Below are positions 37,253-45,964 of a stretch of 46,267 nt of DNA, piece by piece (the stretch's first letter is position 1; every line of letters starts with the position of its first letter). Location of the stretch: the NCBI GenBank assembly GCA_026397725.1, contig JAPLUI010000262.1, forward strand, positions 1 to 46,267, given 5' to 3'. A program made the position numbers and the translations under genes. This DNA is from Verrucomicrobiota bacterium. GTDB lineage: Bacteria; Verrucomicrobiota; Verrucomicrobiia; Verrucomicrobiales; Akkermansiaceae. The notes under the pieces were generated by a model. That model was not told the DNA's origin, searched no databases, and saw only the letters and a list, made by a program, of their open reading frames with translations.

Positions 37253-37690
37253 TCAAGGGGTGACGGTCACCCGCAGGCGGGCGAACTTGGCGGCGTCCGG
37301 CGCCTGCGGAATGGTTAGGGTGATGGTCTCGAAGCCATCCGTCAGGCCGGCGCTGACCACGGCTTCGGGATCGGTGTCGACGACATAGACCTGCGGCTAG
37401 GCGTCGAGGGAGGTGCCGACCTCGATGGCGCTGAAGCGCATGCCGGAGCCGCCAATGGCGTATCCGAAGCGTGCGCCCCGGCCGCCGTGATTGTCGCTGA
37501 AGAACACCTCGAAGACGTAATCGGTGTTAGGTGTCAAATCCGTGAAGGTGTTGCCAATGATACCCGTCATCCCCCAATCCACATACCCTAAGTTAAGGGT
37601 GCTAATGGTGAAATCCGCGCCGCTATAGGAGCCCGCAGTGCCCGTCAAGCCGGACGAACCCTCCGGTCGGCGACTGTTCAAGACCGGACG
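37253..37690 (-). pseudogene. Broken C-terminal region of an exported protein, with in-frame TAG
   Basis: One frame runs from about 37690 down to TGA 37253, with a single TAG at 37399. Before the stop it reads as an Fn3-like segment (FTDLTPNTDYVFEVFFSDNH, RFSAIEVGTSLDA). After it comes a standard tail of exported proteins in this group (VYVVDTDPEAVVSAGLTDGF, then FARLRVTVTP). Both sides are clearly protein-like and in the same frame, so the TAG is a nonsense change. The 5' part is absent and replaced by the short peptide repeat. Confidence 0.6.
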
Positions 37691-37695
37691 GTTTG

Positions 37696-37818
37696 TTAGA
37701 GGCTGAAAGCCCCTAGGATAGGGGGCCAGACGGCTTTCGGGGGGTGCTCCACCACCCAGAATTTCCGGTTTGGATGATGTATGATGCTGACCGACTTCCG
37801 CAGGTGCGGTAAAGGCAT
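37696..37818 (-). repeat. Short conserved peptide-coding repeat, copy 2 (possible small ORF)
   Basis: This is the partner of 2206-2328, in opposite orientation 35 kb away. From ATG 37818 the frame codes for ~40 residues, MPLPHLRKS onward with RKFWVVEHPPKA and WPPIL, ending at TAA 37696. A longer in-frame start exists at 37944 (82 codons). The alternative frame here also looks open but is not conserved in copy 1. It sits between the broken exported-protein tail and the fucosidase gene. Confidence 0.45.
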
Positions 37819-37960
37819 AACTGGAGGTAGCGTAGCGACGCAGCGGCAAACCACCCACCACAAGAGCTGATGACCATGGTTGTAGTATCCCGTAACCGTT
37901 CTGTTAGCGCAGTCCCGCGACGTCAGGCCGGGCCCGGATTGCACTTCTGTGCGCGAGCCG

Positions 37961-39364
37961 CTAGCGCACGCCTTCGATGACGGTTCCGTCCGGCACCGGT
38001 TGCTCGAGTGTCAGCGCGATGACCGTGTAAAACGGGTCGCGCCCGGCGGCGGCCAGCGTGAGTTCGACGCCGGTGTCGGTTTGCTTGCAGGCAACCTCAC
38101 TGCCATCGGTGAGCTTCTTGGCGGCGGTGATTTTCTGCGGCACCGCGCCGAGTGATAGCACGTCGCCCTGCCACTCCTTGGCGAACACATAGATCGTGTT
38201 GCCGCGGTGCGACGAGCCACCCCATTTGCCGTTGCGAAAGGGCCCGCCACGCGTGCCGTAGATCGCCGCGGCCCGCGGCTTGATCCAGTCCCCGACCTGC
38301 TTGAGCAATGCCACCTGCCGGCCTTCGATCTCGCCGCTCGGCATCGGGCCGAGATTGAGCAGGAGGTTGCCGCCACCGGTGACACAACTGACGAGAATAT
38401 CGAAGGTTTGCTCAAACGAATACATTTTGCCGTTGGGTTGCCACGACCATTGGCCGCCGACCAGCGTCATGCACGACTCCCAACTGTGCTTGAGGTCCAT
38501 GGTGCCGACCGCCTGTTCCGGCGTGCCGAAGTCGCCATCGGTCATCTTCTTGATTGCAGGGGTTGCGGGGCCCTTGTCCTCGGGCGTCTTGGGCCCGCAG
38601 AACCGTGCCGCGCGGTTGTTGACGATTAGTTCTGGCTGGAGCCGGTACATCATCGAGAACAACTCGTCAAACTTCCACAAGCCCCAGTTTTGCCCGCCGA
38701 CGTGGTCGAACCACAGCAGATCCACCTTGCCGTAGTTGGTGAGCAACTCCTCAACCTGGCCGCGGTACCACTGGTCATATTTCACATTGTCTCCCACCAG
38801 GTAGTCGGGGTTATACCAATCGCGGGTGGAATAGTAGAGCCCGAGCCGCATGCCCGCCCGGTGGCAGGCGTCGGCAAACTGCTTGACAATGTCCTTGCCA
38901 TAGGGCGTGGCCATGATGTCGTATTCGGTCAGCTTCGAATCATACATCGAAAACCCGTCATGATGTTTGCAGATGAGCACCATGTATTTCATGCCGGCCT
39001 CCTGGGCGATCTTGACCCACTCGTCGGCGTTGAATTTGACCGGGTTGAACTTCTCATAGAGATGGTCGTAGTTGTAATCGGGTTCGCTGGGCAGCATTTT
39101 GCCGTTGATGTCCCATGGCCGGTTGGCATAGCGGCTCCAACTCAACTCCTTGCCGGAAAGGGCGACCGGTCCCCAATGCAGGAACATGCCGAACTTCGCG
39201 TCATGGAACCATTGCATGCGTGCTTCACGCTGCTCCGGGGTTTCCTTGAGCTGCGGCACCTTGCTCAGGTCAACGGCATCCGCCGCACCTGCCGGCGTCG
39301 CACCTGGCATGCAAACCGCCATTGCCAGCAACATCGCCGCCACCAGATTCAGCGGCATTTTCAT
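37961..39364 (-). CDS. Alpha-L-fucosidase, glycoside hydrolase family 29 (467 aa)
   Basis: GH29 enzymes release terminal alpha-L-fucose with retention of configuration. I choose ATG 39364 because AGGAAG sits about 6 bases upstream and the product opens with a signal peptide (MKMPLNLVAAMLLAMAV...GAA), predicting export; in-frame ATGs at 39388 and 39421 are less well placed. GH29 signatures are WFHDAKFGMFLHWGP (residues ~52-66), KHHDGF (~133-138) and the nucleophile region LLWFD with Asp ~220. DGDFGTPEQ (Glu ~283) is a candidate acid/base region, less certain. GGGNLLLNLGP closes the barrel, and a beta-sandwich C-terminal domain follows. Length is normal for a catalytic domain plus small C-terminal domain. 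It is divergent from the PQQ-protein gene. It likely serves use of fucosylated glycans such as algal fucans or mucin; the substrate cannot be read from sequence. Confidence 0.93.
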   Translation of the reverse strand: MKMPLNLVAAMLLAMAVCMPGATPAGAADAVDLSKVPQLKETPEQREARMQWFHDAKFGMFLHWGPVALSGKELSWSRYANRPWDINGKMLPSEPDYNYDHLYEKFNPVKFNADEWVKIAQEAGMKYMVLICKHHDGFSMYDSKLTEYDIMATPYGKDIVKQFADACHRAGMRLGLYYSTRDWYNPDYLVGDNVKYDQWYRGQVEELLTNYGKVDLLWFDHVGGQNWGLWKFDELFSMMYRLQPELIVNNRAARFCGPKTPEDKGPATPAIKKMTDGDFGTPEQAVGTMDLKHSWESCMTLVGGQWSWQPNGKMYSFEQTFDILVSCVTGGGNLLLNLGPMPSGEIEGRQVALLKQVGDWIKPRAAAIYGTRGGPFRNGKWGGSSHRGNTIYVFAKEWQGDVLSLGAVPQKITAAKKLTDGSEVACKQTDTGVELTLAAAGRDPFYTVIALTLEQPVPDGTVIEGVR

Positions 39365-39489
39365 GGGTTTCTTCCTGCTCGGTTTCATCTGCGCGGAGTG
39401 TTGGACGCCCGCACCGCTCAAACAAGCACAAAATCAGGAAACCGGAATCCCGCAGTTCCACCAGGCACGCGCTGCCGGGACTCCCGCCC

Positions 39490-39574
39490 CGTTTGACCCG
39501 TCCGCCCCGTCCGACCCGTCCGACCCCGTCCGACCCCGTCCGACCCCGTCCGACCCCGTCCGACCCCGTCCGAC
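39490..39574. repeat. 10-bp tandem repeat between divergent genes
   Basis: Five perfect copies of CGACCCCGTC occupy 39521-39570, flanked by shortened or altered copies from about 39490 and to 39574. The array lies inside the 267-bp region between the divergent fucosidase and PQQ-propeller starts, so changes in copy number would move the promoters of both genes by about one helical turn per unit. Confidence 0.85.
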
Positions 39575-39631
39575 GCGCCCCCCCGCCAAATCGCATTGAC
39601 ACCCGGCACCCGGCGCGGCACGCTCGGCGCC

Positions 39632-40855
39632 ATGCACAAATCAAGCGCAAGTCGGGTTGTTGGAGTCCTGTTGGCCACCGCGTTGGGTTGCGCCGCCGAG
39701 GCGGACTGGGCGCGCTTCCGCGGCCCCGCTGGCAGCGGCATCGGCGTGGCCCCGGAGGTGCCGTCAAACCTAACGGAAAAGAACTTCCGCTGGAACACGG
39801 GGTTGCCGGGCAGCGGCCATGCCTCGCCGGTGCTGTGGGGCTCGCGCGTCTTCACCGCCTGCCAGGATCCGGCGGGCCAGCGCCGCTGCCTCACCTGCCT
39901 CGACGCGGATTCAGGCAAGATCCTCTGGACCACCTGGCTGCCCTGCGAAGAACAACGCATGCACAACGACAACAGCCTGGCCGCCGCCACCCCGGCCGTC
40001 GATGCCCAGGCGGTCTATATCGGCTGGGTCAGCGGCGATCGCGTCGAAGTGCTCGCGCTCGACCATGCCGGCAAGCAAGTCTGGCGTCGCGACCTCGGTG
40101 CCTTCAAGGCCACCCATGGCCCCGGCGCATCGGTGATGCTCGTCGATGACGTGCTGGTCGTCACCAACGACCAGGGCTCAGCCGATGCCGCCCTCCACGG
40201 CCTCGACCGCAAGACCGGCGCAACCCGCTGGCGCATCGCGCGGCGCAGTGGCCAGCCGTCGTATGCCACTCCCGCCTTGCGTCAGGGCAAGGATGGCCGC
40301 GAGGAACTCGTCGTCGCCAGTCCCGCCCACGGCCTAACTGGACTTGACCCGCAAACCGGCAAGCAACTCTGGGCCGTCGAGGACCTGCTCTCGCTCAACG
40401 TGGTCGCCTCACCGGTGCTTGGCGACGGACTGGTCCTGGCCACCGCCGGCCGTGGCGGCGACCGCGAGGGCGCCGTGGTGGCGATCGACGGCGACTCGGC
40501 CCGCCTGCTCTATCGTCCGGAGGCGAAAGTGCCCTATGTGCCGAGCCCCATCGTGATCGGCAGGCATGTCTATCTGTGGAATGACCAGGGCACCGTGAGC
40601 TGCCTCGAATTCAAAACCGGCAAACAGGCGTGGAGCCAGCAGGTCACGGGGCCGACCTATGCCTCGCCGGTGAGCGATGGCAAACGGATTTTCGGAATCA
40701 GCCGCAAAGGCGAGCTGGTGGTGCTCGCCGCCTCACCCGAATTCCGCGAACTGGGTCGCCTCAGCCTGCCGGAAGGCACCCACGCCACGCCGGCCATCGC
40801 CCACGGTAGCCTGTTCATCCGCACCTTCAACCGCTTGCTCCGGGTGGGTCCGTAA
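39632..40855 (+). CDS. Exported PQQ-like beta-propeller repeat protein (407 aa)
   Basis: This is a BamB/quinoprotein-type propeller without evident enzymatic residues. ATG 39632 gives a short signal peptide (MHKSSASRVVGVLLATALG, cleavage near CAA), while the in-frame ATG at 39596 lies against the tandem repeat. The mature start WARFRGPAGSGIG is the hallmark of a large family of exported PQQ-like proteins in Planctomycetes and Verrucomicrobia. Repeated blade motifs follow: LDADSGKILW, LDHAGKQVWRRD, LDRKTGATRWR, LDPQTGKQLWAVEDL and LEFKTGKQAWSQQV. Cysteines near the N-terminal blade (CQD, CLTCLD) could form a disulphide. It lies 107 bp upstream of sppA on the same strand and may share its transcript. 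A scaffold or binding role in the envelope is inferred. Confidence 0.88.
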   Translation: MHKSSASRVVGVLLATALGCAAEADWARFRGPAGSGIGVAPEVPSNLTEKNFRWNTGLPGSGHASPVLWGSRVFTACQDPAGQRRCLTCLDADSGKILWTTWLPCEEQRMHNDNSLAAATPAVDAQAVYIGWVSGDRVEVLALDHAGKQVWRRDLGAFKATHGPGASVMLVDDVLVVTNDQGSADAALHGLDRKTGATRWRIARRSGQPSYATPALRQGKDGREELVVASPAHGLTGLDPQTGKQLWAVEDLLSLNVVASPVLGDGLVLATAGRGGDREGAVVAIDGDSARLLYRPEAKVPYVPSPIVIGRHVYLWNDQGTVSCLEFKTGKQAWSQQVTGPTYASPVSDGKRIFGISRKGELVVLAASPEFRELGRLSLPEGTHATPAIAHGSLFIRTFNRLLRVGP

Positions 40856-40962
40856 TGCGGCGTGCGGCGATCCGAACCTGGGACGAATGGCGGGCTCAAC
40901 CCGGCAAATTTGGCTGAAATCCCGGCTTGCCAGGGGCTGCCTGGGGTGCCAGAGTCTGCGGC

Positions 40963-42783
40963 ATGCGAGCACTGATTCATGGATTGGCAGCGGCTTTGCT
41001 TCCGGCCCTAGGCCTGGTTGCAGCCGAGGAAAACACCGCGCCGGAGGCCAGCAACGCCCCCGCCGTCAAACCGATTGTCGCGGTCTATGACCTTGATGGG
41101 GTGCTTTCCGAGAGCGGGCAGGGCCAGCGCTCGCTGCTCGATCTTGAGCTTACGCCCTCGCGACCGCTCACCCAGTTTGATCTGACGCGGAGCCTCGGCC
41201 GGGCGCTGACGGATCCCGCCGTCAAGGCGGTGGTGCTCGACGCGGATGACGCCGAGTTGGATCTATCACAAATCCAGGAACTCCGCAGCCATCTGCTGGC
41301 ACTGCGCGAGGCGGGCAAGGACGTCTGGATGTATAGCGAGCACCTGTCCAATGGCAGCGCCCTGCTCGGCAGCGCCGCCAATCACTTCACACTCATGCGG
41401 GAGGCGGATTGCGCATTCAATGGGATTTATGCGGAATCCATGTATTTCAAGGGCTTGCTCGACAAGGTGGGCATCCAGGCCGAGGTGATTCACCTTGGCG
41501 ACTTCAAGAGTTTTGGTGAAACCTACTATCGCAGCGGTCCGAGTGATTTTGCCAGGCAGCAGGAGGAAACCCTCATCAACTCGATCTTCGAGCAACTCGT
41601 CACCGGCGTGGCCGCCGGGCGCAAGCTCTCGCCGGACCTCGTGCGGGCCTTGATCGATGATGGCGCCTTGACCGCCACAGAGGTGGTGGCGGCAGGACTC
41701 GCCGACGAGGTGCTGTCCCGCACGGATTTCGTGAAGAAGCTGCGCGACACCTATGGCAAGGAGGCCAAGTTCGACCGCAAGTATCAACTGCCCGATCTTG
41801 ATGGACCGGAAATCAGCGGTTTGATGGATGTGTTCCAACTGATGTTCAACAAGTCCGCCTCCGCGAAGCCAAAGAAGGACTATGTGGCGGTGGTCGCCAT
41901 GGACGGCGACATATCCGATGAATCCGTGGCCCCCGTGCGGACCCAGATCCTCAAGCTGGTCAAGGACGAGCGTGCCAAGGCCCTGGTGCTGCGGGTCAAT
42001 TCGCCGGGTGGCTCGGCGCTGGCCAGCGAGGTGTTGTGGGAAGCGGCCGACGAGTGGAAGCAAACCAAGCGCCCGTTGATTGTTTCCATGGGCGGGGTGG
42101 CGGCCAGCGGTGGCTATTATGTTTCCAGCCCGGCCGATCGGATCTTCGCCGAGGCGGGCACCATCACCGGCTCCATCGGGGTGGTGGGCATGAAGTTCGT
42201 CGTCGGTGGGGCCATGGAAAAACTCGGCATCACCACCCACGCCATCCAGCGCGGGAAGAACGCCGGAGCCATGAGCATGACCCACGGTTATTCCAAGGAA
42301 GAGGCGGACACGCTGCGCAAGTCCATGACTGCCGTGTATGAAACCTTCAAGAAACGCGTCACCGATGGGCGCGGCAAGGCCCTGAAAGGGGATTTGGAAG
42401 CGCTCGCCGGTGGCCGGGTGTACTGCGGCAAGGAGGCCCTTGAATGCGGCCTGGTGGATGAAATCGGCGGCCTCCGCGAAGCGATCATTCATGCCAAGCG
42501 CGAGACCAAACTGCCGCGCTTGGAAGTCAAGCTCCTACCGGAACCCAAGAGCGCCCTCGAGGGCCTCTTCGCCAAGCCGGACAAGGACGACACCGAGATC
42601 ATTCGTGCCGGTGCCACTCCCTCCGCAACCCTGCGCCTGCGCCAGATGCTGGCTAACACAAGTATCCTCGCTGCCCTGCCGAACTCGGCGCGGGTGGGCC
42701 TGGCCCGGCTGGCGGCACGCCTTGATGCGTTCAAGGGAACACCGATTCTATTGCTCGGACCGGAGCTTGATTTGCGCTGGTGA
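40963..42783 (+). CDS. sppA: Signal peptide peptidase SppA, long (two-domain) type (606 aa)
   Basis: SppA is a serine/lysine-dyad peptidase of family S49 that degrades cleaved signal peptides at the membrane. The product starts with a signal/anchor (MRALIHGLAAALLPALGLVA) from ATG 40963; a start at 40927 would add non-hydrophobic residues. Like the 67K type it holds two S49 repeats. The N-terminal repeat supplies the presumed lysine in GDFKSFGETYYR (Lys ~182). The C-terminal repeat has RVNSPGGSA and MGGVAASGGYY with the presumed nucleophile Ser ~382, then AGTITGSIGVVG. Length matches E. coli SppA (618 residues). No membrane helix other than the N-terminal one is evident. With secA in the same window it adds to the export theme, although the genes are far apart. 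Confidence 0.94.
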   Translation: MRALIHGLAAALLPALGLVAAEENTAPEASNAPAVKPIVAVYDLDGVLSESGQGQRSLLDLELTPSRPLTQFDLTRSLGRALTDPAVKAVVLDADDAELDLSQIQELRSHLLALREAGKDVWMYSEHLSNGSALLGSAANHFTLMREADCAFNGIYAESMYFKGLLDKVGIQAEVIHLGDFKSFGETYYRSGPSDFARQQEETLINSIFEQLVTGVAAGRKLSPDLVRALIDDGALTATEVVAAGLADEVLSRTDFVKKLRDTYGKEAKFDRKYQLPDLDGPEISGLMDVFQLMFNKSASAKPKKDYVAVVAMDGDISDESVAPVRTQILKLVKDERAKALVLRVNSPGGSALASEVLWEAADEWKQTKRPLIVSMGGVAASGGYYVSSPADRIFAEAGTITGSIGVVGMKFVVGGAMEKLGITTHAIQRGKNAGAMSMTHGYSKEEADTLRKSMTAVYETFKKRVTDGRGKALKGDLEALAGGRVYCGKEALECGLVDEIGGLREAIIHAKRETKLPRLEVKLLPEPKSALEGLFAKPDKDDTEIIRAGATPSATLRLRQMLANTSILAALPNSARVGLARLAARLDAFKGTPILLLGPELDLRW

Positions 42784-43361
42784 GGCCGCGTGACTGCCAT
42801 GGCCCCTCACTGCTCACCACGGACTTCACAGAGGTCAGGGCGTGACCGCCGGGCACGCCCACTTGTCGCCAACGGCGTGAGATGAGCGGGAAATGGCGAG
42901 TGGGCGCAAGCGATCTCCCCGCACCCGCGAAGGCACCACGGCACAAACACTCCGGGGTGTGAACTGTGTTCGCGGCTGTGGCTTGTGCTGCGGATGGCGT
43001 GGCTGTGACCGGGTTTCCCTCACTGCGGGTTCGGAAGAATTTGACCGCGGATAACGCGGATAACGCGGATGGTGGAACTGCGTGCGGTTCGTTTGCTTCT
43101 GCGGTGGATGGCGGCGTGGCTTGACCGGGTTTCCCTCACTGCGGGTTCGGAAGAATTTGACCGCGGATAACGCGGATAACGCGGATGGTGGAACTGCGTG
43201 CGGTTTGCTTCCGCTGCGGATGCGTGGCAAGCGCCCTGCGCACTCTGCGTCTTGTTTTCATAATGGGACCGGCGGTTTCACTGGAAACCGGTGCATTCCT
43301 ATGGGCAATTCCCCGCCTCGCAAGCGATTTCCCGCCATCGTTGTTTTTTCCAACGCGGATT
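42784..43361. other. Intergenic stretch with repeats, no gene
   Basis: This 578-bp gap separates the convergent sppA and transglutaminase-esterase genes. Its minus-strand ORF (42835-43230) is Arg/Pro/Ser-rich and made from the repeat pair, so I reject it as a gene. The remainder, 43206-43361, shows nothing recognisable. No terminator with a U-tract was found. Confidence 0.5.
43006..43205. repeat. 84-bp direct repeat, two copies at 43006-43089 and 43122-43205
   Basis: The two 84-bp copies are identical by eye and lie 116 bp apart start to start. Each begins TGACCGGGTTTCCCTCACTG and contains the internal iteration ATAACGCGG, ATAACGCGG. Weaker similarity continues downstream of each copy (GTTTGCTTC..GCTGCGG). 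They resemble dispersed intergenic repeats and not protein-coding sequence. Confidence 0.85.
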
Positions 43362-45695
43362 TCATCCCTTCACTTCGAGCAAGGCGGTGGCGGCGCTCTG
43401 GGGATCGGAGCGCTGTTGGAGGGACTTGAGGATGGCGTCCGCCTGGCGGGGCACCTTGCCCTCGAAGACGGTCTTGCCATTGAGCAGCACCTTGAGCGGC
43501 TGGTCCAGATCAACCAGGCGGTCGTGGAGCCGCAGGATGAGCTGCGCGACCTCGGGCGCGTCGATGGTGATGACGTTGTTCTCGGCGCTGGCCCGAATGG
43601 TCAGGCCGCCCTTGGCGACGCCTGCGGGCAGGGCCAGCCAGTAGAAGCGGTCGTGCAGAGGGCCGGATTGGCACCAGACGACTTTCTTCGGCCACGGGTC
43701 GCGGGTGAGTTTGGCCATCCAGGGCACGGCCTCGGCATCCTTGCCATTCATCCAGTGACCGAGTCCCGGATAGATGTTGAGCCGGTGCGGGTAACCGCCG
43801 GGGTCCTGCTTGGCGAGTTCGTCGAGCTTGGCGCTCCATTCGGCGGCGATCTTGTTGCGCCTGTAGGCGGCATCCTCCGCGCCCGAGAAAATCGCGAAGG
43901 GCAGGTTGCGCAGACCGAGCGGCGGTGCATTGTTCGGGTGACCGGCCATCATCGAGGCTGCTGCAAAGCGGTCGGCCAGGCGCGGCGCGAGTTGATAGAC
44001 CCCGTCCCCGCCCGCCGAATAGCCCATCAGATAGACCTTGTCCGGATTGACCCCGGCGAGCAGCACGCAGTCCTCGATCAGGCGATCGAAAAGACCGTCG
44101 ATGTGGCCTTCGTGCCACAGGTTCCAATTGTTGGTCGGAGCACGCGGCGCGACGTACAGGCCCTCCGGCGGCTGATAGAGGCGGATCTGGTTCTGCCACT
44201 GCTGGTCGTTGACCTGGGCGGGCGCGCCGCCGCCGCCGTGCATCGAGATCCAGAGGCTGCGGCCGTCGGCTGGCGGAGCACCGTACACGCGGGTCAGGAG
44301 CCGCATGCTCTTATCGCCGATGGTGATGACATTGTCCTTCAATTCGGCGACCCGGGCCGGGGCCTGCTGGGTGCGCCAGTGGTCCCAGACGAGATCGAGG
44401 GCGGCGGCGGCCTCGGCTTTGGTTAGGGCGACAGGCGGGATGGGGGCCAGCGGTCCATCGCCGGGCTGGCACAACCACTTGCGCAAGGCGAGCATGCCCG
44501 GGCCGGCCTCCACCGGAGCGCCCTTCGACCAAGTCAGGTCAAGCGTGCTGTCGCCGGCATCCTTGGCTGGCAGGGGAAAATCGCGGGCCTGCTCGTCGCG
44601 CACCACGCGCAGGATGAAGGTGGTGTTGGGCTGGAGTTCGAGGGCCGGCATGTCATTGAGGTCGGTGGTGCCGGCTTTGGTGGTCACGGCTTGGAGGAAC
44701 TTGCCGTCCTCGCCTAACAATTCAACCCGGACCGCCACGCGCTGTCCGGCGTCTTCCAGCACGCGCAGGTGGAGGGTGACGGCGGCAGGCTTCTTGTCGG
44801 CATTGGCGGCGTCGGGTGACTTGTTCTTGGCCCCGCCGGTGTAGCGCTCGGTGACATTGACGGCGGGGACGGAGTGGTCGGCGGGATTCCAGACTAACGG
44901 AAAATGCTCCTTGGTGGGGCCCCACATGTTGGCCCAGATCGCGTAAGTCGGGTCGTCGGCCACGGCCTGTGAAGCGTTGCCATTGAACCAGCCGCGGTCG
45001 AGGCCGGTGGGGTCGGGTTCGGCGGCCCCGGTGAAATGCCAGTCGCCGTCCCAGATCTCGACCCAGGTGTGGTTGCCGCTTTTGTTAGCCCAGAGCGCGG
45101 TACCGGCGACACGGGCGGGGATGCCCACGCTGCGACAGGCGTCGGCCAGAATGATCGAAAGCCCGGTGCAACTCGCCAGGCCTTGCTCGATGGATTCCTG
45201 CGGGCTTTGGTTGGCTCGCTTGCGCTTGGTGCTGTATTTGACGCTGATGAGCTTGAAGAACTTGCTGTTGAGCGCCTGCACGGCCTCGGTGGCGGTGTTG
45301 CAGTCCTTGACGATTTCGCCGCATTGCTCGTGGAACTTGGCACGCCACGGGTCGCGGGGCTCATCGAGCTGGGCGTAGGGCAGCACGCAGTCGAGAAACA
45401 ACTCGTCGGACACCTGCTTGGACCACGGATACGCGGTGCGCGTCTGCAGCGCGAGGCGCAGGTTCTCCAGCAGGAACTCTTTTGTTAGGGAGCGCAGGTC
45501 GCGGGCGGGCATGCCGGCCACCAGAAAGGCGGCGGCCTTGGCACCAGGTTCGCCGAACTCCTTGGCGGCCTCCTCGGCGAAGGCGCGGATGGCCGGGGCG
45601 TTGTCGCCGGCGGCGGCAACGCGGGCGGGGTCAAGCTCGGCCGTGGCGGGCGAGGCGGTGGCGAGGAGCAGGAGCAGGAGGGTGGGCAAACGCAT
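43362..45695 (-). CDS. Exported transglutaminase-like / alpha-beta hydrolase fusion (777 aa)
   Basis: Two enzyme-like domains are fused behind a signal peptide (MRLPTLLLLLLATASPATA from ATG 45695; ATG 45731 adds non-signal residues). The N-terminal half has a transglutaminase-like core with Cys ~176 (LASCTGLS), His ~209 (GNHTWVEIWDGDWH) and Asp ~228 (EPDPTG), the expected Cys-His-Asp triad. A beta-sandwich-like linker spans roughly residues 300-390. The C-terminal half is an alpha/beta hydrolase of the polyhydroxybutyrate-depolymerase/feruloyl-esterase-like type: oxyanion HGGGG ~486-490, nucleophile GYSAGG with Ser ~560, Asp ~608 (SGAED) and His ~647 (GLGHWMNG). Substrate is unknown; protein or peptide processing plus ester cleavage in the periplasm is inferred. 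It is convergent with sppA. All six expected catalytic residues are present, so both domains could be active. Confidence 0.85.
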   Translation of the reverse strand: MRLPTLLLLLLATASPATAELDPARVAAAGDNAPAIRAFAEEAAKEFGEPGAKAAAFLVAGMPARDLRSLTKEFLLENLRLALQTRTAYPWSKQVSDELFLDCVLPYAQLDEPRDPWRAKFHEQCGEIVKDCNTATEAVQALNSKFFKLISVKYSTKRKRANQSPQESIEQGLASCTGLSIILADACRSVGIPARVAGTALWANKSGNHTWVEIWDGDWHFTGAAEPDPTGLDRGWFNGNASQAVADDPTYAIWANMWGPTKEHFPLVWNPADHSVPAVNVTERYTGGAKNKSPDAANADKKPAAVTLHLRVLEDAGQRVAVRVELLGEDGKFLQAVTTKAGTTDLNDMPALELQPNTTFILRVVRDEQARDFPLPAKDAGDSTLDLTWSKGAPVEAGPGMLALRKWLCQPGDGPLAPIPPVALTKAEAAAALDLVWDHWRTQQAPARVAELKDNVITIGDKSMRLLTRVYGAPPADGRSLWISMHGGGGAPAQVNDQQWQNQIRLYQPPEGLYVAPRAPTNNWNLWHEGHIDGLFDRLIEDCVLLAGVNPDKVYLMGYSAGGDGVYQLAPRLADRFAAASMMAGHPNNAPPLGLRNLPFAIFSGAEDAAYRRNKIAAEWSAKLDELAKQDPGGYPHRLNIYPGLGHWMNGKDAEAVPWMAKLTRDPWPKKVVWCQSGPLHDRFYWLALPAGVAKGGLTIRASAENNVITIDAPEVAQLILRLHDRLVDLDQPLKVLLNGKTVFEGKVPRQADAILKSLQQRSDPQSAATALLEVKG

Positions 45696-45770
45696 GCGGC
45701 TGAAACTGCCGGGAGCGCGGGGGAGGGTCAATCACAAATCGCGACATGACAATTCGCGGCCGGCCGGACA

Positions 45771-45887
45771 TAGCCACAGCGGTGTGGCGCTGCGCTTCCC
45801 ACCGCAGTCCACACCTGCACCTCCCATGCGCAAGCCAAAGTCTGGAGTGCGGTGGGAAGGGCGCAGCCCGCCACACCGTTGTGGCTA
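45771..45887. mobile_element. 117-bp palindromic (MITE/REP-like) element
   Basis: The outer ~45 bases on each side are imperfect inverted repeats: left TAGCCACAGCGGTGTGGCGC..., right ending CCGCCACACCGTTGTGGCTA. The arms pair across ~45 bp with a few mismatches and small gaps around a ~30-bp centre. It encodes nothing. The form fits a non-autonomous palindromic element moved by a REP-associated or other transposase elsewhere; no target-site duplication was confirmed. Confidence 0.6.
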
Positions 45888-45964
45888 AACCGGGAGAGTT
45901 GCGGCGTTCCCATGAGGCGCAGTCCGTCTCGCGGGTGGTCACGCCTCCTGGTGACAAACCGGAT

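Noticed and set aside
39270..39990. ORFs on both strands across the 10-bp tandem repeat
   Set aside because: They read through the repeat as Thr/Asp/Gly-rich iterations and overlap the well-supported fucosidase and PQQ-protein starts.
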